64,000 bases of DNA from positions 15,749,530-15,813,529 of the forward strand of contig NC_091173.1 of the NCBI RefSeq assembly GCF_040958095.1, read 5' to 3'. Numbering within the stretch: the first letter of the stretch is position 1; every line of letters starts with the position of its first letter. The notes below the pieces were generated by a model. It had not been told where the DNA came from. It worked only from the letters and a program-made list of their open reading frames with translations, and did no database searches. The translations under genes and the position numbers were made by a program. Shown here one piece after another: positions 9,130-20,475 of the stretch. This stretch comes from Procambarus clarkii (lineage: Eukaryota; Arthropoda; Malacostraca; Decapoda; Cambaridae).

Positions 9130-10010
9130 CTGTTTATGCCCCGCCCTGTTGTACTTGTTGCATTACCATGCAACTATTCTGACGTTCAAATTTTTTTGTC
9201 GAATCTTGCCTTAAAGTTGAGGATGGAGGTGGCTTCCACAACTTCTTGTTTCAGGTCATTCCACTTGTTGACCACCTGTACAGGGTACGAGTGCTTCCTT
9301 ACATTCCTTCGGCTCATTTGTCTCTCCAGCTTCCACCTGTGTTCTCTTGTCCTGCTTTCTCGCAATTTGAAATAGCTGTCTTTGTCCACATTATCTATTC
9401 CCTTCAGTATCTTGTATGTTGTGATCATAACCCTTGTGTTCCTTTTATCCTCTAGGATTGTGAGATTTAGTTCCATTAGTCTATTCTCGTTGCTTAACCC
9501 TCTTTTCTGTCATCAATCTTCTTGCAAACCTTTGTTTTTTTTTAAATTTTAGCTTTATAATTCACAAGGTGCGGATTCCATGCCGGTGCTGCATATTCCA
9601 GTATTGGTCTAACAAACGTTGGGTAGAGTGCCTTGCAGGAATCCTGATTTAAAGTCGTTTCTAAATGACGTTCTAATATTCCAGCGTCCCACATGCTGCT
9701 GATGTTACCGTGTTTATGTGTGCCTCTGGCGTTAGTGTTGTATCTATATTCACCCCTAAATCTTTCTCTTTCTCCGATTACTGTAGTTGTCTTCCCGTTA
9801 TGGTGTGGCTACCTACTGGTCTCCTGTCTCCCTTTCTCGTCTTCATAACCTTACAATTGTTATGATTTATTTTCAGCAACCATTTGTTTGATCACTCCTG
9901 GAGTTCGTTAAGGTCCTTCCGTAACTTCCTGCAGTCCTCGCCTGTTTTTACATTCTTTTCTTCATCAGCTCTGCGTTATCTGCAAATATTGACATGTATA
10001 AGCTCATTCC
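9130..10010 (-). pseudogene. Decayed LINE RT with intact C-terminus
   Basis: 9476-9186 is open: LEDKRNTRVMITTYKILKGI, VDKDSYF, TREHRWKLERQMSRRNVRK, VVNKWNDLKQEVVEA. Upstream (to about 10010) multiple frames give KWLLKINHNNCKVMK, EKEKDLGVNIDTTL and AHINTVTSAA with stops and shifts. Same family as 17685-18965 but older. Confidence 0.8.
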
Positions 10011-10057
10011 CTCGGGTTACATAGGAAGGGATGGGTTGGGCTGGGGAGGGATGATGT

Positions 10058-10145
10058 TGAACAAATCCACAAGGGCCTCGATGAGGGTTCGAACCTATAC
10101 GCTGGATGTTCCCAGACGCGCTCTAGTCAACTGTACAACATCATG
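10058..10145 (-). mobile_element. tRNA-derived SINE fragment
   Basis: Minus strand reads GCGTCTGGGAACATCCAGCG, then B-box GGTTCGAACCCTC, then CCCTTGTGGATTTGTTCAAC. Same family as 38195-38350. Confidence 0.7.
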
Positions 10146-10580
10146 GTAAAATAATTGCAACCTGGAGTGCTACTGCCCCCACGAGGACCCCGAGGCTTCC
10201 ACTGAAGCCTAACCAGGGTTTCACACAATTCCCTCCATGCACTCTGGCTCTATCAACCAAAGAATGAGTTGTTGGGGGTGTTGTTGGGGGAGGGATGGGT
10301 GGGATGGGGAGGGATGGAGGGGGTGAGGAGGGACAGTGGGGGGGGGGAGAAGGATGGGGGGGGGCGGACATGGTCGCGTGCTCGAGGGCCATTTCCCAGC
10401 CAGGCTTGGTCTGTTCCGCTTAATACCGACCTAATTCCCTTCGATCGCAGGAATCAAGCTGAAACTATGTGATTACAGCCCTGTTAGCATTGACTGGGAC
10501 TCAACCCGTGATTACCAATTGATTTAAATTTAGCAAAGGAACCGAATGGAGAAATAATTCAGTAATTTAGGCATCACTTA
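10146..10580. other. No gene; G-rich low complexity
   Basis: 10262-10372 is a G-rich low-complexity stretch (GGGATGGGGAGGG, long G-runs) with G-quadruplex-prone spacing. The rest shows no feature. Confidence 0.6.
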
Positions 10581-10830
10581 GATGGGGAAGAAAGGAACAG
10601 TGGACCAAAGGGAAGGGAGGAACAGTGGACCAAAGGGAAGGGAGGAACAGTGGACCAAAGGGAAGGGAGGAACAGTGGACCAAACGAAAGGAAGAAACGA
10701 TGAACCAAAGGCAAGGAACGGTTCACGGAAAGTAACGAATGGGAAGGAGGGAAGAAACAGTACGCCAAAGGAAAGGAACGGGGCACAGAGGGAAGGAACA
10801 TTGGCACGAAGGGAGGGGAGTACATAAGGG
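10581..10830. repeat. Degenerate 25-bp minisatellite
   Basis: Unit containing GGAACAGTGGACCAAAGGGA. Three near-perfect copies at 10587-10685, then diverged copies (GAACGGTTCACGGAAAG and similar). Purine-rich on the plus strand. The overlapping open frames are repeat artefacts. Confidence 0.85.
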
Positions 10831-11340
10831 AGCAAACATCACCTAGATAGTGTAAAAGCCTAGCGTGTTAGCCCTATTTGTTACAAGCCTAAGTCTTTAG
10901 TTTATTCTCGCTAGTGGGAGATTAATCTGTATTTAATTCTTGTTAGCATAAAGTTATTTTTGGGTTCGTATTCTCTTCGTTCTTGATATAACGCATTTTA
11001 TTTCTGTTTGGTGAAGACTATATTTGAAGTTAAAATTGCATAATTTTAATTTTATTTAAGGTTTTTGGGCTGGTGCAGACAATGTAGTTACGTCTGAATG
11101 TTAGTTTATGTGTGAACGTTTTTTTTGTTATGTCCGAGTATTAGTTTGTTGCTAGACTATTAGTTTATCACGTCTAACGTTATTTTTTTTTACGTCTAGA
11201 CAGTTTATAACGTCTGAACGCAGGTTTAAATTTATTTGATTATTTAATAATCTGTTATAACCTTTTCAATATGTTATATTTAAATGCACGTTACTGTAAC
11301 TAATTTACTGCCACTAGATACTGTATACTACACACAATAC
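10831..11340. other. No gene; AT-rich with degenerate short repeats
   Basis: Between 11080 and 11230 a block of the type ACGTCTGAACG/TTAGTTTAT recurs four or five times, strongly diverged. Otherwise unremarkable. Confidence 0.5.
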
Positions 11341-11345
11341 CAGAC

Positions 11346-12020
11346 TCCATACTCACACACTGGTCACCATACTCACACACTGGTCACCATACTCACACAC
11401 TGGCCACCATACTCACACACTGGCCACCATACTCACACACTGGCCACCATACTCACACACTGGCCACCATACTCACACACTGGCCACCATACTCACACAC
11501 TGGCCTCCATACTCACACACTGGTCACCATACTCACACACTGGCCACCATACTCACACACTGGCCTCCATACTCACACACTGGCCTCCATACTCACACAC
11601 TGGCCTCCATACTCACACACTGGTCACCATACTCACACACTGGCCACCATACTCACACACTGGTCACCATACTCACACACTGGCCTCCATACTCACACAC
11701 TGGCCACCATACTCACACACTGGCCTCCATACTCACACACTGGCCTCCATACTCACACACTGGCCACCATACTCACACACTGGCCACCATACTCACACAC
11801 TGGCCTCCATACTCACACACTGGTCACCATACTCACACACTGGCCACCATACTCACACACTGGCCTCCATACTCACACACTGGCCTCCATACTCACACAC
11901 TGGCCTCCATACTCACACACTGGCCTCCATACTCACACACTGGCCTCCATACTCACACACTGGCCACCATACTCACACACTGGCCACCATACTCACACAC
12001 TGGCCTCCATACTCACACAC
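11346..12020. repeat. 20-bp minisatellite, about 33 copies
   Basis: Unit ACTCACACACTGG(T/C)C(A/T)CCAT. Three variants: A = TGGTCACCAT, B = TGGCCACCAT, C = TGGCCTCCAT. Read from 11361 the order is AABBBBBCABCCCABACBCCBBCABCCCCCBBC. Very low noise outside the two variable sites implies recent amplification or conversion. The 251-codon frame across it is an artefact. Confidence 0.97.
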
Positions 12021-12349
12021 CTGTATATTGTATAGATAAGTGTTTCCTAACTATGATCCAGTCCTCCCATTCTGTGTCTACTCAGTATTATAAACAACTG
12101 TTGGGTCGTGTGATGTAGTCATCACCAGCGGAGTAGCAAGGGGCTCATCATCGTAACTGACAGCCTCGTTATCTCCTAGGCACTTGACCTGACCTGACCC
12201 CTGATAAGCGCCTGAGGTGTGAGTTCTCACTATATAATGCTGGCCTCAGCCTGGGCACTCCCAGACTTGTTCCCCTTGTTGAACTGCTCTGTTCTTGTGT
12301 CGTGTTCTCTCTTGTTGAACACAGGGGTGTATGTGTGACACATAGGGGG
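12021..12349. other. No gene seen between two arrays
   Basis: Single-copy-looking sequence; no domain, RNA or repeat recognised. Confidence 0.5.
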
Positions 12350-13160
12350 GGAGGTACACATGTGGTACACAGTGGAGGTGCACATGTGGTACACGGGGCA
12401 GGTGCACATGTGGTACACGGGGCAGGTGCACATGTGGTACACGGGGGAGTGCACATATGGGACACGGGGCAGGTGCACATGTGGTACACGGGGCAGGTGC
12501 ACATGTGGTACACGGGGCAGGTGCACATGTGGTACACGGGGCAGGTGCACATGTGGTACACGGGGGAGTGCACATGTGGTACACGGGGCAGGTGCACATG
12601 TGGTACACGGGGCAGGTGCACATGTGGTACACGGGGCAGGTGCACATGTGGTACACGGGGCAGGTGCACATGTGGTACACGGGGCAGGTGCACATGTGGT
12701 ACACGGGGCAGGTGCACATGTGGTACACGGGGCAGGTGCACATGTGGTACACGGGGCAGGTGCCCATGTGGTACACGGGGCAGGTGCACATGTGGTACAC
12801 GGGGCAGGTGCACATGTGGTACACGGGGCAGGTGCACATGTGGTACACGGGGGAGTGCACATGTGGGACACGGGGGAGGTGCACATGTGGTACACGGGGC
12901 AGGTGCACATGTGGTACACGGGGGAGGTGCACATGTGGTACACGGGGCAGGTGCACATGTGGTACACGGGGCAGGTGCACATGTGGTACACGGGGGAGGT
13001 GCACATGTGGTACACGGGTGAGGTGCACATGTGGTACACGGAGGAGGTGCACATGTGGTACACGGGTGAGGTGCACATGTGGTACACGGAGGAGGTGCAC
13101 ATGTGGTACACGGGTGAGGTGCACATGTGGTACACGGAGGAGGTGCACATGTGGTACAAG
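12350..13160. repeat. 24-bp minisatellite, about 34 copies
   Basis: Unit contains GGTGCACATGTGGTACACGG. A few 23-bp units (GGGGGAGTGCACATG) shift the frame. From about 13010 two variants alternate (ACGGGTGAGG / ACGGAGGAGG), giving a 48-bp higher-order unit at the right end. Long frames on both strands are artefacts. Confidence 0.97.
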
Positions 13161-14690
13161 GCTTATGTAAACATATTTTCTTGACGCTTTTTTTAGCTTG
13201 ATTTTTTATGGGTTTAATGAAGTCATTTGTACCTTAATTACGGGTTACGTTGATGGGAGAGAAGCAATTACTGCCGGCCCGGGTGTTGGAGGAAGGGAGG
13301 GAGGGATGGGAGAGGGAAGAAGATGGTGGAAAAGTCAAGTCGGGGGAAGTTAGGGAGAAGTTAAGGGAGGAGAGGAAGGGGGAGTTAGGTTGGGATGGGG
13401 GAATAAGTTAGGGTGGCAGTGAGTGAATGAGGGAGGGGTAGTGAAGGAGGGGGAGAGACAGGGAGAGGGAGGGGTAGAGAGAGAGAGGGAGAGAGTGAGG
13501 GAAACAATGGCCACCACCAACAAAAAATGGTTGAAGCATTCAACATCCGCTAAATAATTTACCCTTCCCCCTTGTTTCTCATGTATTACTTCTCCTTCAT
13601 CCTGTCACTCCTTCTCCTTCTCCTCCCTTCCTGTCACTCCTTCCTTCCCTCTGCTCTCACTCTTCACTCATGCTTTACCCGTTGTCTCTTCCCTTCCCTC
13701 CTCCGTTACCCTCCTTCCAGTCTCTCTCATTTCTTTGTTGTCAAACCGTCCCTTTCACACCTCTCTTCGTCTCTCCTACCTCTCTTCCTTTACCATCTCT
13801 CATACCCTTCCTCTCCCATATCTCTCACCTATCCTTCCCGCATCTCTCACGCCTCCCCTCCCACCCCCCCCTCCCAGCTTGAGTGACAAGGTCACTAATT
13901 AAAACATTCTCACCAGGGTCGCCGCTCGACCGTCGCCGCCCCTCAGCCCGCCCGACTCCTTCATTCCCACAATAATTAGTAATTCCAATCATAATTTATT
14001 CGCAGCAGGAGCCCGGTGGCCCCGTGTTGCTGGAATATTCCCGCTAGGAATGTCGGCCATCAGGTGGGGGGGGGGGGGGCATGCGTTCTCTGAGGGCACG
14101 GGGCTTTGTGTCTGTCTGTCTGACCGTCTGTCTGTCTGACTGTCTTGTGTTATATCAGAACTTAAACTACGATAACAAAAGAATTTTTCTCGTGATTATT
14201 AAGCTGTTTCTGAAATTTGATATTCCAAATGTTCGGTTTGTTCATGACACTCGAGTCACCGGTCAAGATAGTCTGAGTGATCACCACAACAGCTCCAGGA
14301 GTCAACTAGTGACCTTCTCGAGTATGCGTTTATGATTATTAACATCTTTAGGCAAAATTTTAATTAATTTTGTCAATAATCTAAGGATTTCAATTAATTC
14401 TGATTAAAGTGAGGATAATTCACTGACACGCAGGACAGAGGGTCATACACAAGACAATAGGTCTAAACTGTAGGCTGAAGCACGTATATATATATCATGG
14501 TTACAATCAATGCTTTAATGTATGAATATGTGAAAACAGCTTTCTATTGTGCACTGCCACACAAGGGCAGGGATGGGTTCATAAGTGATGCAGCTTAGAA
14601 TATAAATAGAATTGTTCTTCATTCTTTAAAATGGACAAGCAAATTTTGGATAAATTGTTAGGCTGTCGAGTGTGCGGCACTTCCTCAGAG
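13161..14690. other. No gene; purine and pyrimidine blocks
   Basis: 13285-13500 is almost purely purine, and 13565-13880 almost purely pyrimidine, so the two can pair or form triplex-type structures. 13890-14060 is single-copy-looking with AATAATTAGTAATTCC-type sites. 14070-14080 is a G-run and 14107-14145 is a short GTCTGTCTGTCT tract. No exon supported. Confidence 0.5.
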
Positions 14691-14692
14691 GC

Positions 14693-15130
14693 CTCACCTC
14701 ATGAGACGAAGAAACAGAGAAGACATGATCACCACACATAAGATCATCAGATGAACAGACGGGGCAGAGGACAGACTATTCGGCATAGTTGGTACACGAA
14801 TAAGGGGACACAGATGGAAAATGAGTACCCCACATGTGTCACAAAAAGATTAGAATGTCTTCACTATCAGGATAGTGAAGATATTCACTATCCTTATAAA
14901 TAGTGAAGACATTCACTATTCTGATAGATAGTGAAGACATCCTGATAGATAATAAAGTCAATGGAATGCGCTAGGGGAAGTAGTGACGACAAACTCCACA
15001 CACACACACACAGCTTTAAATGTGGATATGACAGAGCCCAACAGGCTCTGAAACAGCCCCCCCGTCGATTGCGAGTTGAGAAGCGAAACCAAAGATGGAA
15101 AGGCGGGGACCAAGATTTGTAGCTCGACTC
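14693..15130 (+). pseudogene. LINE C-terminus split by a tandem insertion
   Basis: Plus strand: REDMITTHKIIR, a stop, DRLFGIVGTRIRGHRWKMST (14705-14835), then about 100 bp of AT-rich tandem sequence (ATAGTGAAGACATTCACTAT type, 14850-14950), then GMR/ALGEVVTTNS and the end region CCCAACAGGCTCTGAAACAG with GGGACCAAGA. The same segments are contiguous in the copy at 18600-18950. Confidence 0.7.
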
Positions 15131-15284
15131 GAGAGGCACAACTAGTGAGTATAGGGACACAACCTAGCCAACAGAGGCATAAACGAGACACTCCAGATAT
15201 TAACCTGGCCAAGTCCTCCTTGTGGTAAGTAATTATCAGAAGAAAGCACCAAGTCAGGAAGGTTATGTAGCACCATCAACTGTG

Positions 15285-15670
15285 CAGGATATTCATAGGC
15301 TGCTAAATATCACTAAGGAGGCCACTACGAGAACAAAAGTGCATAAGGCGTACGACATCAAAGGTATCTGATTCACCAAGGACTCATCGAGAGAGAAGTG
15401 ACCGCGAGGGACGGTCGGGAAGCAAGACACACGAGCATCTTGGAAGTTCGAACATTCAACAAAAATATGCACGACCGTAAGAGGGACAATACAGTCCGGA
15501 CAATAAGGAGCAGGGCGGCGCTCCATTAAGTGCCCACGAATTAAACGGGTATGGTCAATACGTAACTTCGCCAGAGCCGTTTCCCACCGCCGGTTACGGT
15601 GGTGGGAGGAACTGTGTGCTACCCTCAAGAGCACGCAGTATGTTACAGTAAGCCTCCTTGTGGTAAACAT
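15285..15670 (-). pseudogene. RNase-H-type LINE C-terminal fragment
   Basis: About 125 codons on the minus strand: ALAKLRIDHTRLIRGHLMER, then CPDC-IVPLTVVHIFVEC, a C-x2-C-x(9)-H-x(4)-C knuckle, then NFQDAR. This is the typical tail after RNase H in such LINEs. No RNase H left upstream of 15670. Confidence 0.8.
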
Positions 15671-16656
15671 TCCTAATCTGGCCAGTGTTTAGTGTATAAA
15701 ATACAGCCAAAATAAAGCCAAATAATATATAAATGAAAAAGAACAAAGGCACTGGAGGAGAGAGAAGCGCTGCGCGGGTTGGTAATTAGCGGGAGACACT
15801 GGGAGTTGAAGGAACAATTACTGGCACGGCCAGACCCAAACACACACTCATTAGCAGATCCATCAGCCTCCTCCACCTGTCAAACGATCCAAATGAGTTA
15901 ATTAGCGATTCTGAGGCTAATCACCTGAATCTCATAGTTGCAAGATTGCCCGAGAATTTTCTTGCCTGGCCAAACTCTCGTAAACTCCGCACAATGGCTG
16001 GAATTCCACCAGTTAATGACAGAGAAGGTGCTTAATGACTCTCACAGTTGAATTGCAGATTCCCACCAGATGGCAAAACTTTGCCGATGGATCACTAAAA
16101 AAGAGTTATTCACCCTTTCTCCTATTTCCCCCGTCGTCGTTATATGGAAAATAATCCAGAGTAAACTTCGGCAAGCTTTGTTTGAAACTCTTGATTTCCA
16201 TTCTGTAAGCGTCGTCATCAAGTGGATGGTAAACACGGGTGTGGACACAGGTTGTGGACATGGGGGAGCGGACACGGGTTGTGGTAGAGGGCCGGGCCCG
16301 GAGACCCGGACCCTCCCGGCCACAGTCCACCTCCCACCACCGGGAAAATGGCCCGGATTTACATATATATATATATTTTCGCCAACCTGTAGTTCGTGAG
16401 CGTGGGGTAGTAGTTCTCAGGTCCTGGTTGTCTTGGAAGGTGTAATTAGAGGGAATTTATATAGTGATTTAGATAAGGGATCGTTAATGTATTTTGTTTT
16501 ATGGTGATGAACAGAAAGGTGTTTAGATAAGGGCTCATGAATGCTCATGTAAAATTTATTAAGGGAATTTAACATTCATAGTGAGTGATAATGCAGGAAG
16601 AGACGGAGACACCATCAACACCTTCACGGGGAGAGACACTAACAGGACTAACAGGA
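15671..16656. other. No gene seen
   Basis: Single-copy-looking sequence with no recognised domain. 16240-16345 is GC-rich with short GGACACGGGTTGTGG duplications. 16362-16376 is a short TA run. Frames here are short and lack convincing start or splice context. Confidence 0.45.
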
Positions 16657-16716
16657 AAGCACTTCAAAAAAGCACTTCAAAAAAGCACTTCAAAAAAGCA
16701 CTTCAAAAAAGCACTT
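16657..16716. repeat. 13-bp tandem repeat, about 4.5 copies
   Basis: Unit GCACTTCAAAAAA, perfect copies. Confidence 0.9.
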
Positions 16717-17172
16717 TCCTTCACTAACAGGAAAGCAGAGATGAACATTTTCACATTCTTGTCATTTTAGAGGACATTTTTAATGAGAATATTTGCAAGA
16801 CGTGGAATAATTAAAGAGAAGCTCAATACACCGAAGAGCCAAGAACGTCGAAGCAATATTGCATAATAAGATGAATACAAGACACAGGAAAAACAGGAGA
16901 CCAAAGACAACTCTGATCTTACAAAGCTAATATAAAACAAATTCCCAAGGTAGGAATATTTTATTATACCAGTCTCAGACCAACACAAATCATAAAGCAA
17001 AAACAAGTCAGAAAACTTACAATAAACAACTATAAATTATTATAAATATTTCTACTATTATTAATAATATTATTATTACTTCTACTACTACTCTTACAAC
17101 TACTACTGTTTCTATTACAACTATTGTGCTACTATTACACACATAAATCACACTAACATGATATATATCAAT
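16717..17172. other. No gene; AT-rich
   Basis: AT-rich; 17040-17150 has irregular TTA/CTA/ACT triplets. No coding signal. Confidence 0.5.
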
Positions 17173-17290
17173 GAGAAAATCCAGCGGGGCTGTGAAGGCA
17201 ACTCGAACCTGCGACCACTGCCAGACAGTGTGTGGCTGGCGCCGCCCTGGTCGCTGGGTCGCGCCACCTCACAGCCCGTGTGGATTTTCT
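17173..17290 (-). mobile_element. tRNA-like SINE with terminal inverted ends
   Basis: Minus strand: AAAATCCACACGGGCTGTGA, a tRNA-like middle with GGCGCGACCCAGCG and B-box-like GGTTCGAGTTGCC, then TCACAGCCCCGCTGGATTTT. The two ends are near-perfect inverted copies of each other (about 18 of 20). The element is followed on the plus strand by (AAT)n. Confidence 0.65.
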
Positions 17291-17291
17291 T

Positions 17292-17388
<97 letters not shown>

Positions 17389-17401
17389 GTATTATTATTA
17401 T
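17292..17401. repeat. (AAT)n microsatellite
   Basis: About 95 bp of AAT turning into ATT at the right end. Abuts the SINE at 17290. Confidence 0.95.
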
Positions 17402-17589
17402 AAAGGTGCTGAACAGACGGACATATTAAAAAGTTAACAAAACAAATAACATTTAAAATGTAGCTGTTGTATAATACAATTACTCCAAGGCCAGTGTGCT
17501 CTGGAATAGCGTTACGAAATTACATAGTGATGAAACAAGCAACAGATGAAAGCAATGCGTTCTATTAGTGCATGGCCTGTGTGCGCGCA

Positions 17590-17591
17590 CG

Positions 17592-17684
<93 letters not shown>
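17590..17684. repeat. (AC)n microsatellite
   Basis: Preceded by GCGCGCACGCACGC. Directly precedes the LINE that starts at 17685. Confidence 0.97.
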
Positions 17685-17689
<5 letters not shown>

Positions 17690-18965
17690 AACTTTGTAAC
17701 AAAAACATCATCATAGGTTCAGGGATGGCAGATCATGCCTAACAGGATTGATTGAATTTTATGACCAGGCAACACAAATCAGACAAAAAAGAGGGTTGGG
17801 CAGACAGCATATTTTTGGATTGCCAGAAAGCCTTTGACACAGTACTACATAAAAGACTGGTGCACAAACTGGAGATGCAGGCAGGAGTGACAGGAAAAGC
17901 ACTCCACTGGATAAGGGAGTACCTAAGCAACAGAAGACAGCGAGTCACTGTGAGGGATGAGGTCTCGGAGTGGCGAGGCGTCACCAGTGGAGTCCCTCAG
18001 GGAATAGTTCTTGAACCTATATTGTTCCTGATATATGTAAAGGATCTCCCAGAGGGAATAGACTCGTTCCTGTCAATGTTTTCGGATGATGCAAAAATTA
18101 TGAGGTGGATTAGGACGGAGGAAGATAGTTTGAGGCTACAAGATGACCTAAACAAACTGAATGAATGGTCCGACAAATGGCGACTAAAGTTCAACCCAAA
18201 TAAATGTAAGGTAATGAAACTAGGGAGAGGAAACAGGAGGCCAGACACTGGATACAGAATGGGAGATGAAGTCCTTCAAGAAACGGACAGAGAGAAAGAT
18301 CTAGGAGTTAATATCACCCCAAACCTGTCTCCTGATGCCCACATTAAAAGAATAACATCGGCGGCGTATGAGAGGCTGGTTAACATCAGAACTGCCTTCA
18401 GAAAGCTGTGTAAGGAATCATTCAGAACCTTGTATACCACGAATGTAAGGCCAATCCTGGAGTAAGCGGCCCCAGCATACCTTGTCAAGCACAAGACGAA
18501 GCTGGAGAAAGTTCAGAGGTATGCTACTAGGCTAGTCCTAAAACTAAGATGCATGAGTTACGAGGAAAGGCTGAGGAAACTGCACCTCACGACACTGGAA
18601 GACAGAAGAGCTCGGGGTGACATGATCACCACATACAAGAGTCTCAGGGGAATTGACAGGGTAGACAAGGATGAATTATTTAACACGGATGGTACACGCA
18701 CAAGGGGACACAGGTGGAAGCTGAGTACCCAAATGAGCCACAGGGACATTAGAAAGAACTTTTTCAGTGTCAGAGTAGTTAGTAAATGGAATGCATTAGG
18801 CAGTGATGTGGTGGAGGCTGACTCCATACACAGTTTCAAATGTATATATGATAGAGCCCAGTAGGCTCAGGAACCTGTACACCCGTTGATTGACAGTTGA
18901 GAGGCGGGACCAAAGAGCCAAAGCTCTACCCCCGCACCCCCTCTCTCTCTCTTACCTGTGAATAT
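17685..18965 (+). mobile_element. 5'-truncated LINE, best-preserved copy
   Basis: A plus-strand non-LTR element starting inside the RT domain next to (AC)n. It holds RT motifs through the C-terminus and a 3' segment (GAGAGGCGGGACCAAAGAGC, then AAAGCTCTACCC). The same 3' segment occurs by itself in minus orientation at 19412-19495 and 32182-32262. Confidence 0.9.
17752..18864 (+). pseudogene. LINE reverse transcriptase with one in-frame stop
   Basis: From 17752 the frame gives FLDCQKAFDTV (residues 21-31, first catalytic Asp region), GVPQGIVLEPILF (80-92) and FSDDAKI (110-116; the usual FADD with Ala to Ser). Then DKWRLKFNPNKCKVMKLG, EKDLGVNITPNLSP and VRPILE. A TAA at 18466-18468 replaces the Tyr codon expected from related copies (ILEY/LDYA). 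The same frame then continues AAPAYLVKHKTKLEKVQ, MSYEERLRKL, RARGDMITTYKSLRGID, RTRGHRWKLSTQMSHRD, VVSKWNALGSDVVEA to the stop at 18862-18864. A one-base shift separates this frame from the upstream EFYDQATQI segment near 17785. Confidence 0.9.
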
Positions 18966-19120
18966 ACACAATACAACGAGAACCGAACACACCCAAACAA
19001 ACACACGCACAACAGTGTATACAACAGCGCCAACTTCACCAGTGACAGTGACGTCCGTCCATAAGACGGGCGGCACTGTCACTATAATGTAACCCGTGAA
19101 GGTGTTCCGTCAGCACCTTG
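18966..19120. other. Short interval, nothing recognised
   Basis: No feature recognised. Confidence 0.4.
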
Positions 19121-19267
19121 CCTCACCCTGGGTGCTGGCCTCACCCTGGGTGCTGGCCTCACCACTCACCCTGGGTGCTGGCCTCACCACTCACCCTGGG
19201 TGCTGGCCTCACCACTCACCCTGGGTGCTGGCCTCACCACTCACCCTGGGTGCTGGCCTCACCACTC
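19121..19267. repeat. 25-bp minisatellite
   Basis: Core CACCCTGGGTGCTGGCCTCA. The first two units are 18 bp, the later four or five are 25 bp with an added CACCACT. Confidence 0.9.
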
Positions 19268-19396
19268 ATAATTCTTCAGTGTTTGTTAAACACAACTGAT
19301 TATACACACAGCGTCCGCTAGAGGGCCACTTAACAGTCATGAATAATTAAAACACTATTTTTGAGTGCGTCTTCTGTGTTTGGTGTTTGTTTTGGT

Positions 19397-19500
19397 GTGT
19401 GTGTGTGTACTCACCTAATTGTACTCACCTAATTGTGCTTGCGGGGGTTGAGCTTTGGCTCTTTGGTCCCGCCTCTCAACTGTCAATCAACTGGTACCAC
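19397..19500 (-). mobile_element. Solo LINE 3' end tailing into (GT)n
   Basis: Plus strand: short (GT)n, GTACTCACCTAATTGTACTC, then GGGGTTGAGCTTTGGCTCTT and CCCGCCTCTCAACTGTC. On the minus strand this is the LINE 3' segment ending GGTGAGTACACACAC, so the dinucleotide is the element's tail. Confidence 0.75.
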
Positions 19501-19504
19501 ACAC

Positions 19505-19508
<4 letters not shown>

Positions 19509-19598
<90 letters not shown>
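19509..19598. repeat. (GT)n microsatellite
   Basis: About 90 bp of uninterrupted TG. Confidence 0.97.
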
Positions 19599-19599
<1 letters not shown>

Positions 19600-20324
19600 A
19601 CGTTAATTTACCAAGATTGAAAAAAAAACATTAACCAAATCGTACAGGCTTACTTAACAGAGCAGTGAACGCGATCACTATCAAAACAATCTATCCGGCT
19701 TGCTTTCATGCGACAAGATATATATTAAAAAGTCCTCTTTTATATCAAGAAAAAGTATCGTAGTTATAATTGTGGTCAATATGTTTCCATGTTCACAAAC
19801 AGTGGTACTGAAATACGATGGACGACCATTGGAAGAATGTTCAGCTGAACAACTTGCAATGCGTCAATGAGCATTGACGCTAAACCCTCAGAAGCACAAC
19901 TAGACGAGTTGTTTATTAAACATATCTACTCTCATATATGACAAACGTTACACATTCCAACATGTGACAAGCGTACAATATGTACGCACTTATCGTACCA
20001 AAGCGTGCGAACTTACACACAACACATCGACGTTGTTACTCAATAGTACTCAACAATAAAGCGAACATTTCCGATGCTTTATTGTTTCTCACATGCGTGA
20101 TGTTTGTGTGTTTGTGTCCGTAGCTTACACACACACGAGACAAAGTGTGAGGACAGGTCAGTGCCTGGGCAAGACAGGAGTATTACACTGTAATATGACA
20201 TACAAGTATGGCAAGAATATTAAGCTTATAATACACTCTATTAATGTTTTATAAGTTCATTAAACCAGTGTTAGTCGCCTCTCACCCCAACACTACGCCA
20301 ACAATCAATTCTCTATCTTTAACA
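19599..20324. other. No gene; two perfect small hairpins
   Basis: 19861-19880 is GCGTCAATG-AG-CATTGACGC (9-bp arms). 20052-20062 (AACAATAAAGC) pairs perfectly with 20076-20086 around a 13-base loop. No coding signal. Confidence 0.55.
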
Positions 20325-20393
20325 CTTCCTCCACCACCCGCCAACACTTCCTCCACCACCCGCCAACACTTCCTCCACCACTCGCCAACATTC
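20325..20393. repeat. 22-bp tandem repeat, 3 copies
   Basis: Unit contains ACTTCCTCCACCACCCGCCA. Confidence 0.9.
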
Positions 20394-20475
20394 ACAACTT
20401 TGCTCTCTGAGAACATTTCAAAACTAGCATAAATAATAGAAAAAAGGCTAAGAGTTCTTGTAGTAATTTTTTATT

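Noticed and set aside
11284-12039. 251-codon frame across the 20-bp array
   Set aside because: Simple translation of the minisatellite; no start context, splice sites or flanking domain.
12169-13184. Cys/His-rich and Gly/Arg-rich frames on both strands
   Set aside because: All derive from the 24-bp array; frames change into one another at 23-bp units.
17173-17290. tRNA gene on the minus strand
   Set aside because: No cloverleaf with 7-bp acceptor stem; inverted ends and (AAT)n tail indicate a mobile element.
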